Notes: generated by a model not told the origin, from the letters alone. DNA of 47,534 bases from Deltaproteobacteria bacterium CG_4_9_14_3_um_filter_63_12 (GCA_002789955.1 PFUG01000387.1:1-47534); one strand, 5' to 3'. Shown: positions 11,161 through 19,729, counted from the first letter of the stretch. Numbers and translations are program-made.

Positions 11161-12747
11161 ATGAGCTCTTTCCGCACGAACAGTAATAGGGTCAGCGTCG
11201 GGTCGCTCCCGAAGCCAGGCGACATCCTTGGCGGCTTCCGGATCGTCCGCTACATCGATCGTGGGGGGCACGCCGCGGTCTTCGAGGCTCTACACGAGAA
11301 GCTCGATCGGCCGGTCGCCATCAAGGTCTTGTTGCCCGAGGTGGTTGGGAACGTCAAAGGCGTTGTCGAGCGATTCCTACGGGAGATCAACCTCGTCAAG
11401 CTGGTCGAGCACTCCAACGTGGTGCGGTTGTACGACTTTGGCGGCACCGATACTGGCCAGCTTTGGATGGCGTCGGAGCTGGTGAAGGGCATCGAGCTAC
11501 ACGGGCTGATTAAAGAGGCCGGCGCGCTCGACCCCCACCGGGTGCGCGAGATCATGCTTCAGATGTTGTCCGGCCTCGCCGCGGCCCATGAGGTGGGGAT
11601 CGTCCATCGGGATCTGAAGCCGAGCAACATCATGTTGACTCGCAAGGGGGCCGATCACGACGTCGTGAAGATTCTGGACTTCGGCATCGCCAAGACCCTC
11701 GAGAACGAAGACGAGCTGGCAGACGACGTCACGGGCGACGTGAAAGAGGCCCTCGGAACGCCTCGCTATATGGCCCCCGAGGTGCTCAAACACGCGGCAA
11801 TTGGCCCATACACTGATGTTTACTCAGCCGGCATCATCCTGACAGAGATGTTGACCGGCAAACCGGCGTTCGATGCGGACACCCTGATGCAGATCATGGC
11901 GGCTCAGATGGTCAAACGGATCCTGCTGCCGGATTGGATCGAGACCTCTCCGTTTGGCCCCGTCATTCATCGGGCAACCGCCAAAGACCCTGAGTCGCGC
12001 TACCCGACCGCGCTCGAATTTCACGCCGCCTTGAAGCAGATTGGCCCAGCGGCGCTCGAGCTCCTCGAGCACCAGAGAGGGCTCGATGTCAGCAGCCTCG
12101 ATGACCCAACGACCTCACCCGGTGTCTCGGTTCAAGCGTTTCGTACCCAACCGGCGCGACTGACCACCGGTCCCGTGCCTACCTCTAACCTCCCCGATGG
12201 ACCCTTGGTCCCTCGGCGATCCTTCTTCGCACTCCATCGGTGGGCTATTGGAGCGACGATAGCAGTCTTGGCGGTTGTAGTTGGGCTCGTCGTCGCCTCT
12301 CAGAGTGACGAGACGCCGGCAGAAAGTGACACAGTCAAAGAGGAAGAGACGGTTTCGGTGCCGAAGAAACCCGTCGACGCTCAAACGACGCAAAGGGTCG
12401 CGGCAGATCGCGAGCCTGTGAGCATCACGTTCAAATCCATTCCGCACGGTGCGGCGGTGTTCGACGAAGGGCTGGTCAAACTCTGCGAGCCAACTCCTTG
12501 CACGGCGGCCATGAAGTACTCGAACAAGTCGGCGTCGGTGACCTATGAGCTCCTCGAGTACAAGCCCGTGAGGGCGACGGTCGTCCCGAACAAGGATCGC
12601 ACCACAGAGGTGATTTTGGTGCCCATCGCCATCGACTCGGAGATGTCCATCGAAGTGATGGAAGTGCCAGTGGCCGGCGTGCCGAAGAAGAAGAAAGAAA
12701 AGGAACAGGTGAAGGTTGACCCATTTGCCATCGAAACGTTCGATTGA
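11161..12747 (+). CDS. Transmembrane Ser/Thr protein kinase with PEGA-like C-terminus
   Basis: 528 residues. A Hanks-type kinase domain (about 20-295) has a Gly-loop variant (DRGGHAAV), the invariant Lys in VAIKVL, HRDLKPSN (catalytic loop, RD type), DFG and YMAPEV, so it should be active. A Pro/Thr-rich juxtamembrane stretch leads to one membrane helix (about 361-381), then an exported segment. Residues about 420-480 show the PEGA pattern 'xITFKSIPHGAxV ... PCTA', common in myxobacterial kinases and thought to face the envelope. It ends in a Lys/Glu-rich tail. ATG 11161 is taken, although a TTG at 11149 is in frame. Its 3' end overlaps the next gene by 32 bases, so the two are probably one unit. 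The substrate is unknown. Confidence 0.92.
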   Translation: MSSFRTNSNRVSVGSLPKPGDILGGFRIVRYIDRGGHAAVFEALHEKLDRPVAIKVLLPEVVGNVKGVVERFLREINLVKLVEHSNVVRLYDFGGTDTGQLWMASELVKGIELHGLIKEAGALDPHRVREIMLQMLSGLAAAHEVGIVHRDLKPSNIMLTRKGADHDVVKILDFGIAKTLENEDELADDVTGDVKEALGTPRYMAPEVLKHAAIGPYTDVYSAGIILTEMLTGKPAFDADTLMQIMAAQMVKRILLPDWIETSPFGPVIHRATAKDPESRYPTALEFHAALKQIGPAALELLEHQRGLDVSSLDDPTTSPGVSVQAFRTQPARLTTGPVPTSNLPDGPLVPRRSFFALHRWAIGATIAVLAVVVGLVVASQSDETPAESDTVKEEETVSVPKKPVDAQTTQRVAADREPVSITFKSIPHGAAVFDEGLVKLCEPTPCTAAMKYSNKSASVTYELLEYKPVRATVVPNKDRTTEVILVPIAIDSEMSIEVMEVPVAGVPKKKKEKEQVKVDPFAIETFD

Positions 12748-13807
12748 GCTCCTAAGGAGCGTGCTGATAACGGCAGCGATCGGGTTGCTGTGGCTAGTCC
12801 CGTTCTCCGAGGCGTTTGCATGGGACCCCGCGAGCTTCGCGCAGACTTTGGGGGAGGCTCAGGCCGACTACCAAGGGGCCAAGTTTGGCGCAGCACTCCA
12901 GCGCTATTCGGCGCTCGAGTCAGAGCTGACGGCCGCTCTCAGCGCTGGCGAGATCCCGGACGACCAAAAAGAACGGGCGCTCATGGCGCTCGACGTCATT
13001 CGCTACCAGATCGGACGATGTCACCAGAACGAGAACCACTGCCACGAGGCCCACGACGCCTTTCTCTCGTTTGGCGACTTCAGCGCGCTGAACCCGGAGC
13101 TTCGCACCAAGCTGCAAGTTCGCCTCTCCGAAGTGCACATGTGTTTGGCCGAGGAGGCGCTGGCGTCCGGCGATCTGGCGCTGGCGCTCAACGAGAGTGA
13201 AGAGGCCTCCAAGCTCACACAGCTCGTCGTTCTGGACGAGTCCTCCGATCCACAGTTCTCCGTGAGTCTCGCGACAACGCGCTCGAAGCAAGACGAGATT
13301 GGTCAGTCTGTGATCGCCCAAGTCGGCTCCGTGGTGCATCAGAAGCTCGACGCGGAAGATTGTGAGGCTGCGCGCTCAAAGATCGTTTGGGCAAAGAACG
13401 ACCTGAACCTCGACACGGCCAAACTCGAGGAGGAGACCACCATTCGTTGTCCGGTCCCGCCGTCATGGACCGCCTACGCGCCGATCGCGCTGATGGGGAC
13501 AGGGGGTGTTCTGGGACTTACGGCGGTGATCCTCGAAGTCGCAAATTCCGCCGATGTGTCAGAGCTCGACGATGCCAGAGACGCATGCTTGGCTGGCCTC
13601 ACGACCCATTGCGAGCATGCGCTCGACCTTGCGTCGGCCGTCGACAGCCAGCGCACGACCACAGGCGTCCTAGTGGGCTTGGGAGTCGCGACCGCTGGCG
13701 CAGGCCTGGTCTGGTGGCTCCTCCAAGACGACCCAGGAGAGGCGGCCTCGTTGTCGATTCTCCCCTCCCAGCAGGGAGCAACCCTGGCGTATAGGACGCA
13801 GTGGTGA
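12716..13807 (+). CDS. TPR-like membrane protein downstream of kinase
   Basis: 363 residues. N-terminal hydrophobic signal (about 13-35), then a long helical region (about 40-235) with Ala/Leu/Glu-rich repeats (ADYQGAKFGAALQRY, EEALASGDLALALN) of TPR type, containing several Cys. Two hydrophobic helices near the C-terminus (about 255-275 and 305-330) flank a Cys-containing acidic loop. A plasma-membrane protein with a periplasmic TPR-like domain fits best. Such proteins are common partners of myxobacterial kinases carrying PEGA domains. The start is a TTG at 12716 inside the kinase gene, with AGG six bases upstream. A GTG near 12761 would sit too close to its own AAGGAG. Its stop overlaps the next start, so translation is probably coupled. 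Confidence 0.65.
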   Translation: MTHLPSKRSIELLRSVLITAAIGLLWLVPFSEAFAWDPASFAQTLGEAQADYQGAKFGAALQRYSALESELTAALSAGEIPDDQKERALMALDVIRYQIGRCHQNENHCHEAHDAFLSFGDFSALNPELRTKLQVRLSEVHMCLAEEALASGDLALALNESEEASKLTQLVVLDESSDPQFSVSLATTRSKQDEIGQSVIAQVGSVVHQKLDAEDCEAARSKIVWAKNDLNLDTAKLEEETTIRCPVPPSWTAYAPIALMGTGGVLGLTAVILEVANSADVSELDDARDACLAGLTTHCEHALDLASAVDSQRTTTGVLVGLGVATAGAGLVWWLLQDDPGEAASLSILPSQQGATLAYRTQW

Positions 13808-14556
13808 ATAACAAACCGGCGAGAATGCGATCCTTGTGGGGCTTCGCGATGCTGCTTCTCTGGGCAGTGTCGACCCCTGCCTGTTCCTTCACCGCGGACA
13901 CTGACATCGCCGCGATCGAAGCCCTGAAATGTGGCCCCTCCCTGCCGTGTCCTACGGGAGCTCGCTGCGCGGAGTCGGGGTATTGTGCCTCGGACGCGGA
14001 CGTGGACATCAGCCCGGATGAGACATTGGCTGATGCGGAGGTCACAGACGACGCCACCCAGGTGGATGTCACACAACAGGAAACCACGGAACCAGAGTTG
14101 ACCGACACCCAAGACACAGCAGTCGACGTGACCGACGAAGAGATCACCTGTGCAAGTCCGCTCACCATGTGCTCCGGTGTGTGCGTTGACCTTGAGACCT
14201 CCAACGCCAACTGTGCCGCATGTGGGGCGCGATGTGACGCCGAGCAGGCCTGTGTCGGAGGGAGCTGCGTGTGTGCCGTGGGACGGGTGACTTGCGATTC
14301 GCAGTGCGTAAATCCGCTCACCGATTCGCTAAACTGTGGGGCCTGTGGGCGGGCCTGTGCCGGCGGCGATGGGGCCTGCTACTCGGGAGCGTGTCGATGC
14401 CTCAACGTGAACGGCGTCATTTGTGTTCAAGGGGCTGATCACACCGTCACGGCGTTCTGCAACCGAAAGGACTGCGTTCTGACCTGTGAGAGTGGCTTTG
14501 CGGACTGCAATATGAACGGACAGGACGGCTGCGAGTCTTTGTCGCCGTGCAACTGA
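13801..14556 (+). CDS. Cys-rich lipoprotein with Stig1-like repeats
   Basis: 251 residues. The signal peptide ends in a lipobox (VSTPAC, Cys near residue 28), so an outer-membrane or surface lipoprotein is likely. An Asp/Glu/Thr-rich low-complexity stalk (about 55-115) separates it from a Cys-rich region (about 118-251). That region has repeated motifs of the form C-x-N-C-(G/A)-A-C-G-x-x-C (for example SLNCGACGRAC), the pattern found in many myxobacterial secreted proteins related to Stig1. No catalytic motif is seen; binding or structural roles are likely. Start GTG 13801 overlaps the previous stop; GTG 13804 has slightly better spacing from AGGA. It is the third gene of the kinase group. 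Confidence 0.75.
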   Translation: MVNNKPARMRSLWGFAMLLLWAVSTPACSFTADTDIAAIEALKCGPSLPCPTGARCAESGYCASDADVDISPDETLADAEVTDDATQVDVTQQETTEPELTDTQDTAVDVTDEEITCASPLTMCSGVCVDLETSNANCAACGARCDAEQACVGGSCVCAVGRVTCDSQCVNPLTDSLNCGACGRACAGGDGACYSGACRCLNVNGVICVQGADHTVTAFCNRKDCVLTCESGFADCNMNGQDGCESLSPCN

Positions 14557-14658
14557 GGGACTGGATTTACCTTGTGTGCAACTTTCGCACACACGAGAGA
14601 CGCTCCCCCGTTTCTCCAACCTCCAAGTCCACCTCCCCTCATGAACAAAGGGACCTCC

Positions 14659-15417
14659 ATGAGATTCAAGCGTCTTGCCGTCATCACCCTCCTCGCCATG
14701 TCTGCTCTCGCCAGCGGTTGTTGGTCGTCAGCGCGCTACCAAACCGCCAACACGCTCGACCCAGGGCAGACCTCTTTCGGTGCAGGGTTCCAGGCCGTGA
14801 ACCTGCGTGACATTTGCGTCGAAGCCGAAGTGGATGGGACCAAGAAGAAGAGCTGCGCCGGGGACGGTGACACCTCACTGAGCGACGTTTGGATTCCCAA
14901 CCTGATGCCCGATCTCTTTTTCCGCTTTGGCCTCGCCAAAGACCTCGACATGGGGATCAAGCTCCTCTTCATCGGCGGTGAGGTCGATGTGAAGTACCGT
15001 CTGGTGGACACCGGCAAGGTCAAGCTGGCGATCGCTCCGGCTGCAAAGATCGGGTTCCCCTTCATCGTCGTGCAAGAGTACAGTGTGAACGTCCCATTGA
15101 TTTTCACTGTCAACCTGGGCTCCGTTGAGCTCTCTGCCGCTGCGGGAGCCAATGTCGGGATGTGGAACATCCCCTTCACCACCGATGAGTCCCTAACCAC
15201 CTCGGGATTCAACGCACAGATCGGCGCTTCCTTCGGCGGCCAGACTTGGTACATCCGCCCCGAGGTCGGTTACACCGCAAACTTCATGATTGCCTCGGAC
15301 AACGACGCCACTGTGGGACTCGACATGGATTGGATTCATGTGGGTCTGGGCTTTGGCTTCATCTGGGGAGAGGCCGCTGGCGCGACACCCGCAGCAGTGC
15401 CTGTGCCGGTCCAGTGA
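14659..15417 (+). CDS. Predicted beta-barrel outer-membrane protein with lipobox
   Basis: 252 residues. The signal peptide ends in ALASGC, a good lipobox. The rest is short alternating hydrophobic strands with aromatic girdles (FFRFGL, VDVKYRLV, WYIRPEVGYTANF, WIHVGLGFGFIWG), typical of small outer-membrane barrels. The C-terminus is an Ala/Pro/Val tail rather than the usual final aromatic residue. Barrel and lipid anchor together are unusual but known. Start ATG 14659 is chosen because AAGGGA lies just upstream. It is the last gene of the kinase group and is followed by a large terminator hairpin. No specific function can be assigned. Confidence 0.7.
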   Translation: MRFKRLAVITLLAMSALASGCWSSARYQTANTLDPGQTSFGAGFQAVNLRDICVEAEVDGTKKKSCAGDGDTSLSDVWIPNLMPDLFFRFGLAKDLDMGIKLLFIGGEVDVKYRLVDTGKVKLAIAPAAKIGFPFIVVQEYSVNVPLIFTVNLGSVELSAAAGANVGMWNIPFTTDESLTTSGFNAQIGASFGGQTWYIRPEVGYTANFMIASDNDATVGLDMDWIHVGLGFGFIWGEAAGATPAAVPVPVQ

Positions 15418-15483
15418 TGCAGACGCGTGGTCGGAGATGAGACGGCACTTTCTTCGTGCGCACCGAATCTCGGGCACGCACGC

Positions 15484-15536
15484 CAACGACGAGAAAGGCG
15501 CGACAGGAAACACTCCTGGCGCGCCTTTAATCGTTG
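15484..15536. terminator. Bidirectional terminator hairpin between convergent genes
   Basis: AAAGGCGCGACAGGA (15494-15508) pairs with TCCTGGCGCGCCTTT (15514-15528) around AACAC, with one mismatch. CAACGA and TCGTTG extend the base after an internal loop. The A and T runs at the two ends allow use on both strands, as expected between convergent genes ending at 15417 and 15546. Confidence 0.85.
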
Positions 15537-15545
15537 GTGATGAAC

Positions 15546-16697
15546 TCAGCGCCTGCGCTTTCGGCCCAAGAGCAGCGCACCGAGGGCGACGAGCAGGGAG
15601 AGAACGAGGCCGGAGTCACTGGAGTGCTGGCTGAGGCTACAACCGCAGTCACCCGAGACATCTCCCAGTCCAGTTGGCCGCGTGTCGTTGCCTGCACCTT
15701 GGTCAGGGGTCGTCGTATTGTGGGTGTCCAGAGTGACAACGTCAGGCGTCGACGTGGCGTCGGGTTGTGGGACATAGGTGTCCGTAGGCCCCACGTCGCT
15801 GTTTCCGCCGATGCAGGTCCCGGTCGCCGGGCTGCAGATGCCACCGCCGGGGCAGGTGACATTGGCACAGAGGTTGACGCAGGTCCCCGTTGTAGGGTCA
15901 CAGCTCTCGGTCTCACCGCACTCCACGCCGACGCAGGGTGGAATGCAGGCAGAAGAGCCGTCGTTGAGCTGCAAACATCTCGCGCCTGCGCCGCAGTCGG
16001 CCGCTGAGGTGCAGACACAGGAGCAGATCGCTCCTCCATTGGCGTCAGCCAGGCAGACATCGTTAGCCGGTTCGCAGAACTGTCCACTGTTGGCGCAGTC
16101 GTTCCCCAGTCCGGGACATCCTCCAGTGCTCACGACGCAAGTCCCCGACGAAGGGCTGCAGTGCTGTCCGGTCGGGCAGGTCACGCCACTGCATGGGTTC
16201 GCGACCGCGCCAGTCACGCACCCTCGGTCTCCCGAGTCCAAATCCACACAACTGTTGCCAGCGCCGCAATCGGCGTCATTGGTGCAATAACATGAGCAGA
16301 ACGCCGAGCCAGATGCGTCGGACAGGCAAAGCTCAGCGTCGGGCAGGCAGTTTGCGCCGTTATCTGAGCAGTCGATCCCCAAGGTGTTGCAGCTTGCAGC
16401 TCCACAAATGTAGCTGGCCGGACAGACCCCGGCATCCGCGCCGGGATTGAGACAGAGCAACTCATCCGCACCAGTATCGTTGGTCACGGTGTAGCACACC
16501 GTGTCACCCGGACATCTCCCAGTGGCGCATGACGTCGAACAGACTCCGCCCGTGCCGAAATCGACACAGACTCCCCCGAGACAATCTGCCCCAGAAGTGC
16601 AGCTGTTGCAGACATCACATTGGGCCCACAGCTCCTGTTGCGCTGCGACGAGGAGAATCAGACCGATGAAGGAGACTTCGAAAATGCGACTGAGCAT
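15546..16697 (-). CDS. Cys-rich secreted protein with MYXO-CTERM-type tail
   Basis: 383 residues. Signal peptide (about 1-24, ending ELWAQC). A long Cys-rich region follows with repeats of two kinds: 'C-(T/S)-x-x-A-D-C-G-A-G' modules and three EB-like 'C-x-x-V-x-C-x-x-G-x-x-C-x-P-x-x-G-T-C' modules (about 220-320). Then a Thr/Asp-rich stalk. The last 35 residues read GDCGCS, a spacer, one hydrophobic helix, then RKRRR. Cys motif, helix and Arg cluster is the MYXO-CTERM sorting-signal plan of Myxococcota, expected to be processed and to leave the protein at the cell surface. Start ATG 16697 is preferred over upstream in-frame codons because it begins directly at the signal helix. No sorting enzyme is visible nearby. 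Confidence 0.82.
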   Translation of the reverse strand: MLSRIFEVSFIGLILLVAAQQELWAQCDVCNSCTSGADCLGGVCVDFGTGGVCSTSCATGRCPGDTVCYTVTNDTGADELLCLNPGADAGVCPASYICGAASCNTLGIDCSDNGANCLPDAELCLSDASGSAFCSCYCTNDADCGAGNSCVDLDSGDRGCVTGAVANPCSGVTCPTGQHCSPSSGTCVVSTGGCPGLGNDCANSGQFCEPANDVCLADANGGAICSCVCTSAADCGAGARCLQLNDGSSACIPPCVGVECGETESCDPTTGTCVNLCANVTCPGGGICSPATGTCIGGNSDVGPTDTYVPQPDATSTPDVVTLDTHNTTTPDQGAGNDTRPTGLGDVSGDCGCSLSQHSSDSGLVLSLLVALGALLLGRKRRR

Positions 16698-17041
16698 GAC
16701 TTCGCCTTGTGGCTGGAGCATTCGACGGTTCGAAAGACGTCCATGTGACGCATCGAGACTGCTCACGCTACCAGTGAGCCAAGTGAGCAGCAACGCTCTT
16801 CGAGCCCAGCCGCGAAATTGCCTAGTGCAGGGCCGATCTTCGCGCCGCAAGTTGTCGAAATGACGCGAAAATCGGTCGACGGGAGGCGAGGCGAGACTGA
16901 AGCCCAGTCGGGACTCCGAGAGCCAGTGCAAGCCGCTGCTGGTAGCGCTGGAGTCGGTTGCGCCAGCGCCCTTGCATCACGACAATACTGCAGGACGAGC
17001 GAGAGAATCTTCCCACAGGCATAGGCGTGCTCAGCAACACC
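16698..17041. other. Divergent intergenic region
   Basis: About 340 bases between the divergent MYXO-CTERM gene and the membrane-protein gene. In-frame extensions of both genes enter it but lack protein-like composition. I see no palindrome, repeat or RNA gene that stands out. Confidence 0.45.
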
Positions 17042-17581
17042 ATGAAAGAAGACTCCACAGGAACAGGCAAGGACTTCTTCAAGCTCGGTTGCGGCGGGCT
17101 GATGTTAGCCTTCGGTATGTTGATGGCGTTGGGGGTCGTTGTTGGGCGAGCGGACTCCGAGTACTCCTTGGCCACCGATATGGTGGGCTTGTTCCTAATG
17201 GGAGTCATTCCGGCGGGCCTGGGGATCTGGGTCCTGCGGCGCACCTTGCTTTCGAAGAAGCGCGGGGTCGCGGAACGGAACGAACGCATCCTCTTTGATG
17301 TGGCCAAACAGCACGCCTGGGTTCTCACTCCGGTCGATTTGGCGCGGGAGAGCCCAATGAACCTCGCCGAGTCCCAAGCCGCGCTCGACCAGATGGTGAG
17401 ACTTGGCCACGCCGAGCTCGATGTCGACGGAGGCGGGCTCTGCTACCGCTTCATCCGCCCCGACACCGCCCCGAAGGTCGAGGTGCTCGACCCACTCGCG
17501 GAAAAGTTCGCCGAACTCGAGAAGTCTGAGCGGGCGAGCAAAGCAGAGAAGCAAGTGGAAGAAGAGGACGAGGTCTATTGA
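17042..17581 (+). CDS. Small membrane protein with cytoplasmic tail, unknown function
   Basis: 179 residues. Two hydrophobic helices (about 15-37 and 47-68) are joined by a short acidic loop, followed by about 110 cytoplasmic residues. The tail has a helix-rich segment (about 85-140, with DVAKQHAWVLTPVDLARE and a later AALDQMVRLGHAELD) that could form a winged-helix-like fold, and ends in a Glu/Lys-rich stretch. No family is recognised. Start ATG 17042 lies at the junction to the first helix. A terminator hairpin follows at 17631-17667. Confidence 0.6.
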   Translation: MKEDSTGTGKDFFKLGCGGLMLAFGMLMALGVVVGRADSEYSLATDMVGLFLMGVIPAGLGIWVLRRTLLSKKRGVAERNERILFDVAKQHAWVLTPVDLARESPMNLAESQAALDQMVRLGHAELDVDGGGLCYRFIRPDTAPKVEVLDPLAEKFAELEKSERASKAEKQVEEEDEVY

Positions 17582-17630
17582 GTCCGCAGCTAGAAGATGT
17601 CGGAACCCCGGAGTCGACGTACAGCAACGA

Positions 17631-17667
17631 ACGAGAGGCCAAAACCGATCCGTTCGTGGCCTCTTGT
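17631..17667. terminator. Hairpin terminator between convergent genes
   Basis: ACGAGAGGCCA (17631-17641) pairs with TGGCCTCTTGT (17657-17667), with a single G-T pair, around a 15-base loop. It sits between genes converging at 17581 and 17726. Confidence 0.75.
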
Positions 17668-17725
17668 CTCAAGCTGCTTGGACCCACAGGCCCATTGCAC
17701 TTGTGAGTCGATGGGACCGGGGGCT

Positions 17726-18085
17726 CTAGAAGAGCTTCTCCATCGCCTTGCCGATCTTCTCGTTGGTCGCGCACTTCCCGAGGCCGTCCATCTTCTCCTG
17801 GGCCTTCTCCATGCGGTCCTCGTACTTTTCCCTCATCGCTTTCTGCTCATCTTCGGGGAGATCCTTGAGCTTCTTTTGCAGCGCCTTCATGTCTTCGGCG
17901 TTGTCGTCCGCGAAGCCGGCAAGGGCGTCGCCCATCTTGTCGCAGTCGTCTTTGTTGCTGTCGATGATCTCTGCCATCTCTTCCATGTAGCCGATGAACT
18001 TTTCTGCGTCGCTCTTGCATGCGGAGAGGCTAAAGAGCGCAAACACCGCGAGCAACGCGGTGACGAGGATTAGATTCCGTTTCAT
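17726..18085 (-). CDS. Small helical lipoprotein
   Basis: 119 residues. The signal peptide ends SLSAC (lipobox, Cys near 23). The mature part is almost all charged helix (for example KALQKKLKDLPEDEQKAMREK) with two further Cys (in DDCDK and GKCAT) that could form a disulfide. It resembles small periplasmic or outer-membrane helical lipoproteins, but I cannot name a family. ATG 18085 has AGGAG nine bases upstream, a clear start. It lies downstream of the rnf block on the same strand, separated by 217 bases and a hairpin, so it is probably transcribed separately. Confidence 0.75.
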   Translation of the reverse strand: MKRNLILVTALLAVFALFSLSACKSDAEKFIGYMEEMAEIIDSNKDDCDKMGDALAGFADDNAEDMKALQKKLKDLPEDEQKAMREKYEDRMEKAQEKMDGLGKCATNEKIGKAMEKLF

Positions 18086-18151
18086 TGATTTCTCCTGTGT
18101 TTCCCGCCGCGGTAACGCACCTCGCGGGGCTTGAACATGTCCCACTGGGCA

Positions 18152-18176
18152 CGTCTCTCGTTTAGGACGAGAGGCG
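18152..18176. terminator. Hairpin after the rnf block
   Basis: CGTCTCTCGT (18152-18161) pairs with ACGAGAGGCG (18167-18176), one T-G pair, around TTAGG. It lies about 125 bases past the last gene of the minus-strand rnf block. No T run follows, so it may be a weak terminator or an mRNA 3' stabiliser. Confidence 0.55.
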
Positions 18177-18302
18177 ATGTTGCGGTCGTCAGTGCGTATT
18201 TTTTCTCGAGGCTCAGCGCCGCGGAAGATACACCAGTGCGGCATCACGCACAAGGGAAAGCCAGCACATCCCAGCCTCAGCACGGCAGAGGGTCCGCCGC
18301 GT

Positions 18303-18494
18303 TCAATCGACGTGATTCTTGGAGCCACAGTACAAACAGCCGCCCTTGCGCTCGTCGTCACGATCCGTGTGTTTTCGCCCGCACGAACCATCGCCGTTTC
18401 CACTGCACCCGGCAACGCGGCCAGTGGCGCGCTGCACCAAGAACCAGAGAACGCACATCAGAGAGAGCCCCAAGATTGCGACGACGTGAACCAT
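18303..18494 (-). CDS. Small Cys-rich membrane protein at end of rnf operon (NqrM-like plan)
   Basis: 63 residues. One hydrophobic helix (about 3-21) is followed by a polar tail with four Cys: two spaced by six residues (in GCSGNGDGSC) and a C-x-x-C pair (CLYC) near the C-terminus. It starts 13 bases after rnfA. NqrM (DUF539), needed for maturation of the related Na+-NQR complex, has the same plan: one helix and four Cys, encoded beside nqr. NqrM is thought to deliver iron to the site shared by NqrD and NqrE, which correspond to RnfE and RnfA. I see no detailed sequence match, so an analogous role in Rnf assembly is inference from size, Cys and position. Confidence 0.65.
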   Translation of the reverse strand: MVHVVAILGLSLMCVLWFLVQRATGRVAGCSGNGDGSCGRKHTDRDDERKGGCLYCGSKNHVD

Positions 18495-18507
18495 GATGCG
18501 CCTGTGT

Positions 18508-19086
18508 TCAGGTGTTCGAGAACAGGCCTGCGAAACCCATGAAGGCCAGGGAAAGAATCCCGGCGATGAAGAAGCTCATCGCGGTTCCGCGCACCAGCCT
18601 GGGGATCGGAGCGAGCTCCGTCTCTTCCCGAATCCCAGCCATGATGACCAACGCCAAGGTGAGGCCAACTCCGGCACCGAAGGCGAAGACCAGCCCCTGC
18701 ACTAGGTTGTATCCACGGCTGGTTTGAAAAAGCGCCAACCCGAGGATTGCACAGTTTGTTGTGATCAACGGTAAAAAGATCCCGAGCGCCGTGAAGAGCG
18801 CCGGACTCAGCTTCTTGATGACCATCTCGACAAACTGGACTGTGCTCGCGATGACGACGATGTAGCTGATCAGCGCGAGGTAGGGGGCGTGAGGCAAGAT
18901 AAATGAGTTCAGCGCCCACGCGGCCAGTGAGGTGACGAGGAGAACGAACGTGTTCGCGATGCCCAGACGGAAGGCCGTGTCGAGACGACCGCTGACGCCG
19001 AAGAATGGGCACAAGCCGAGGAAGTAGGCCAAGGTGAAGTTGTTGATGACCGCTGCGGAGACAAAAATGTAGAGCAGACCGTCCAT
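18508..19086 (-). CDS. rnfA: Rnf electron transport complex subunit A
   Basis: 192 residues, six predicted membrane helices, the usual RnfA length. The inverted pair of Cys motifs GLCPFF (residue about 26) and TNCAILG (about 110) supplies ligands to the membrane-embedded iron-sulfur site shared with RnfE. RnfA and RnfE are homologous, with opposite topology. The Rnf complex couples electron flow between ferredoxin and NAD to movement of Na+ or H+ across the inner membrane. The ATG at 19086 overlaps the rnfE stop by one base, so translation is coupled. Confidence 0.96.
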   Translation of the reverse strand: MDGLLYIFVSAAVINNFTLAYFLGLCPFFGVSGRLDTAFRLGIANTFVLLVTSLAAWALNSFILPHAPYLALISYIVVIASTVQFVEMVIKKLSPALFTALGIFLPLITTNCAILGLALFQTSRGYNLVQGLVFAFGAGVGLTLALVIMAGIREETELAPIPRLVRGTAMSFFIAGILSLAFMGFAGLFSNT

Positions 19087-19727
19087 CAGACAGCTCCTAC
19101 CGTGGTCTGTCGTTTCTTTTCGTTACGGCTCTTGAGCCAGGTAAAGAGGCTGAGCAGCGCACCGAGAGTAAGGAAGCCCCCTGGAGGCAAGATCATGATT
19201 GCCCAAGGCTCGAAGGCCATCCCAAGCACGGAAATGCCAAGCAGTGAGCCCATGCCGAGGACCTCGCGGATGCCGCCAATCATCACCAGCGCCAAAGTGA
19301 AGCCTGCCGACATCCCCAATGCGTCAATGATCGAGAGCGCAACTGTGTTCTTGGACGCGAAGGCCTCTTGGCGCCCGAGGATGATACAGTTGACCACGAT
19401 CAGGGCGATAAAGGCGCCAAGCTGTTTGTGCGCTGCCGGCATGACTGCGGCGAGCGAGAAGTCTACCGCGGTGACGAAGGTGGCGATGATGATGATGAAG
19501 ACCGAGATGCGTACCTGTTTGGGGACGTAGTTGCGGACCATTGAGACCAATGCGCTCGACCCCACGAGGACGAACGTGCTCGCCAGTCCCATGACCAATC
19601 CGTTCATGGTCGTGTTGGTGACCGCCATCGAGGGGCACAGCCCGAGCACGCCAACGAAGATGGGGTTCTCTCGCCACAGCCCTTTGATGAACTCGTCCCA
19701 ACGCTGAGTATCAGACGATTTTGCCAT
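19086..19727 (-). CDS. rnfE: Rnf electron transport complex subunit E
   Basis: 213 residues with six predicted membrane helices. GLCPSMAVT (Cys near 31) and VNCIILG (Cys near 115) are the conserved metal-binding half-sites that pair with those of RnfA. The IGGIREVLGMGSL stretch is typical of the RnfE/NqrD family. It starts two bases after the rnfG stop and overlaps rnfA by one base. Basic residues dominate the short C-terminal tail. Confidence 0.96.
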   Translation of the reverse strand: MAKSSDTQRWDEFIKGLWRENPIFVGVLGLCPSMAVTNTTMNGLVMGLASTFVLVGSSALVSMVRNYVPKQVRISVFIIIIATFVTAVDFSLAAVMPAAHKQLGAFIALIVVNCIILGRQEAFASKNTVALSIIDALGMSAGFTLALVMIGGIREVLGMGSLLGISVLGMAFEPWAIMILPPGGFLTLGALLSLFTWLKSRNEKKRQTTVGAV

Positions 19728-19729
19728 TG

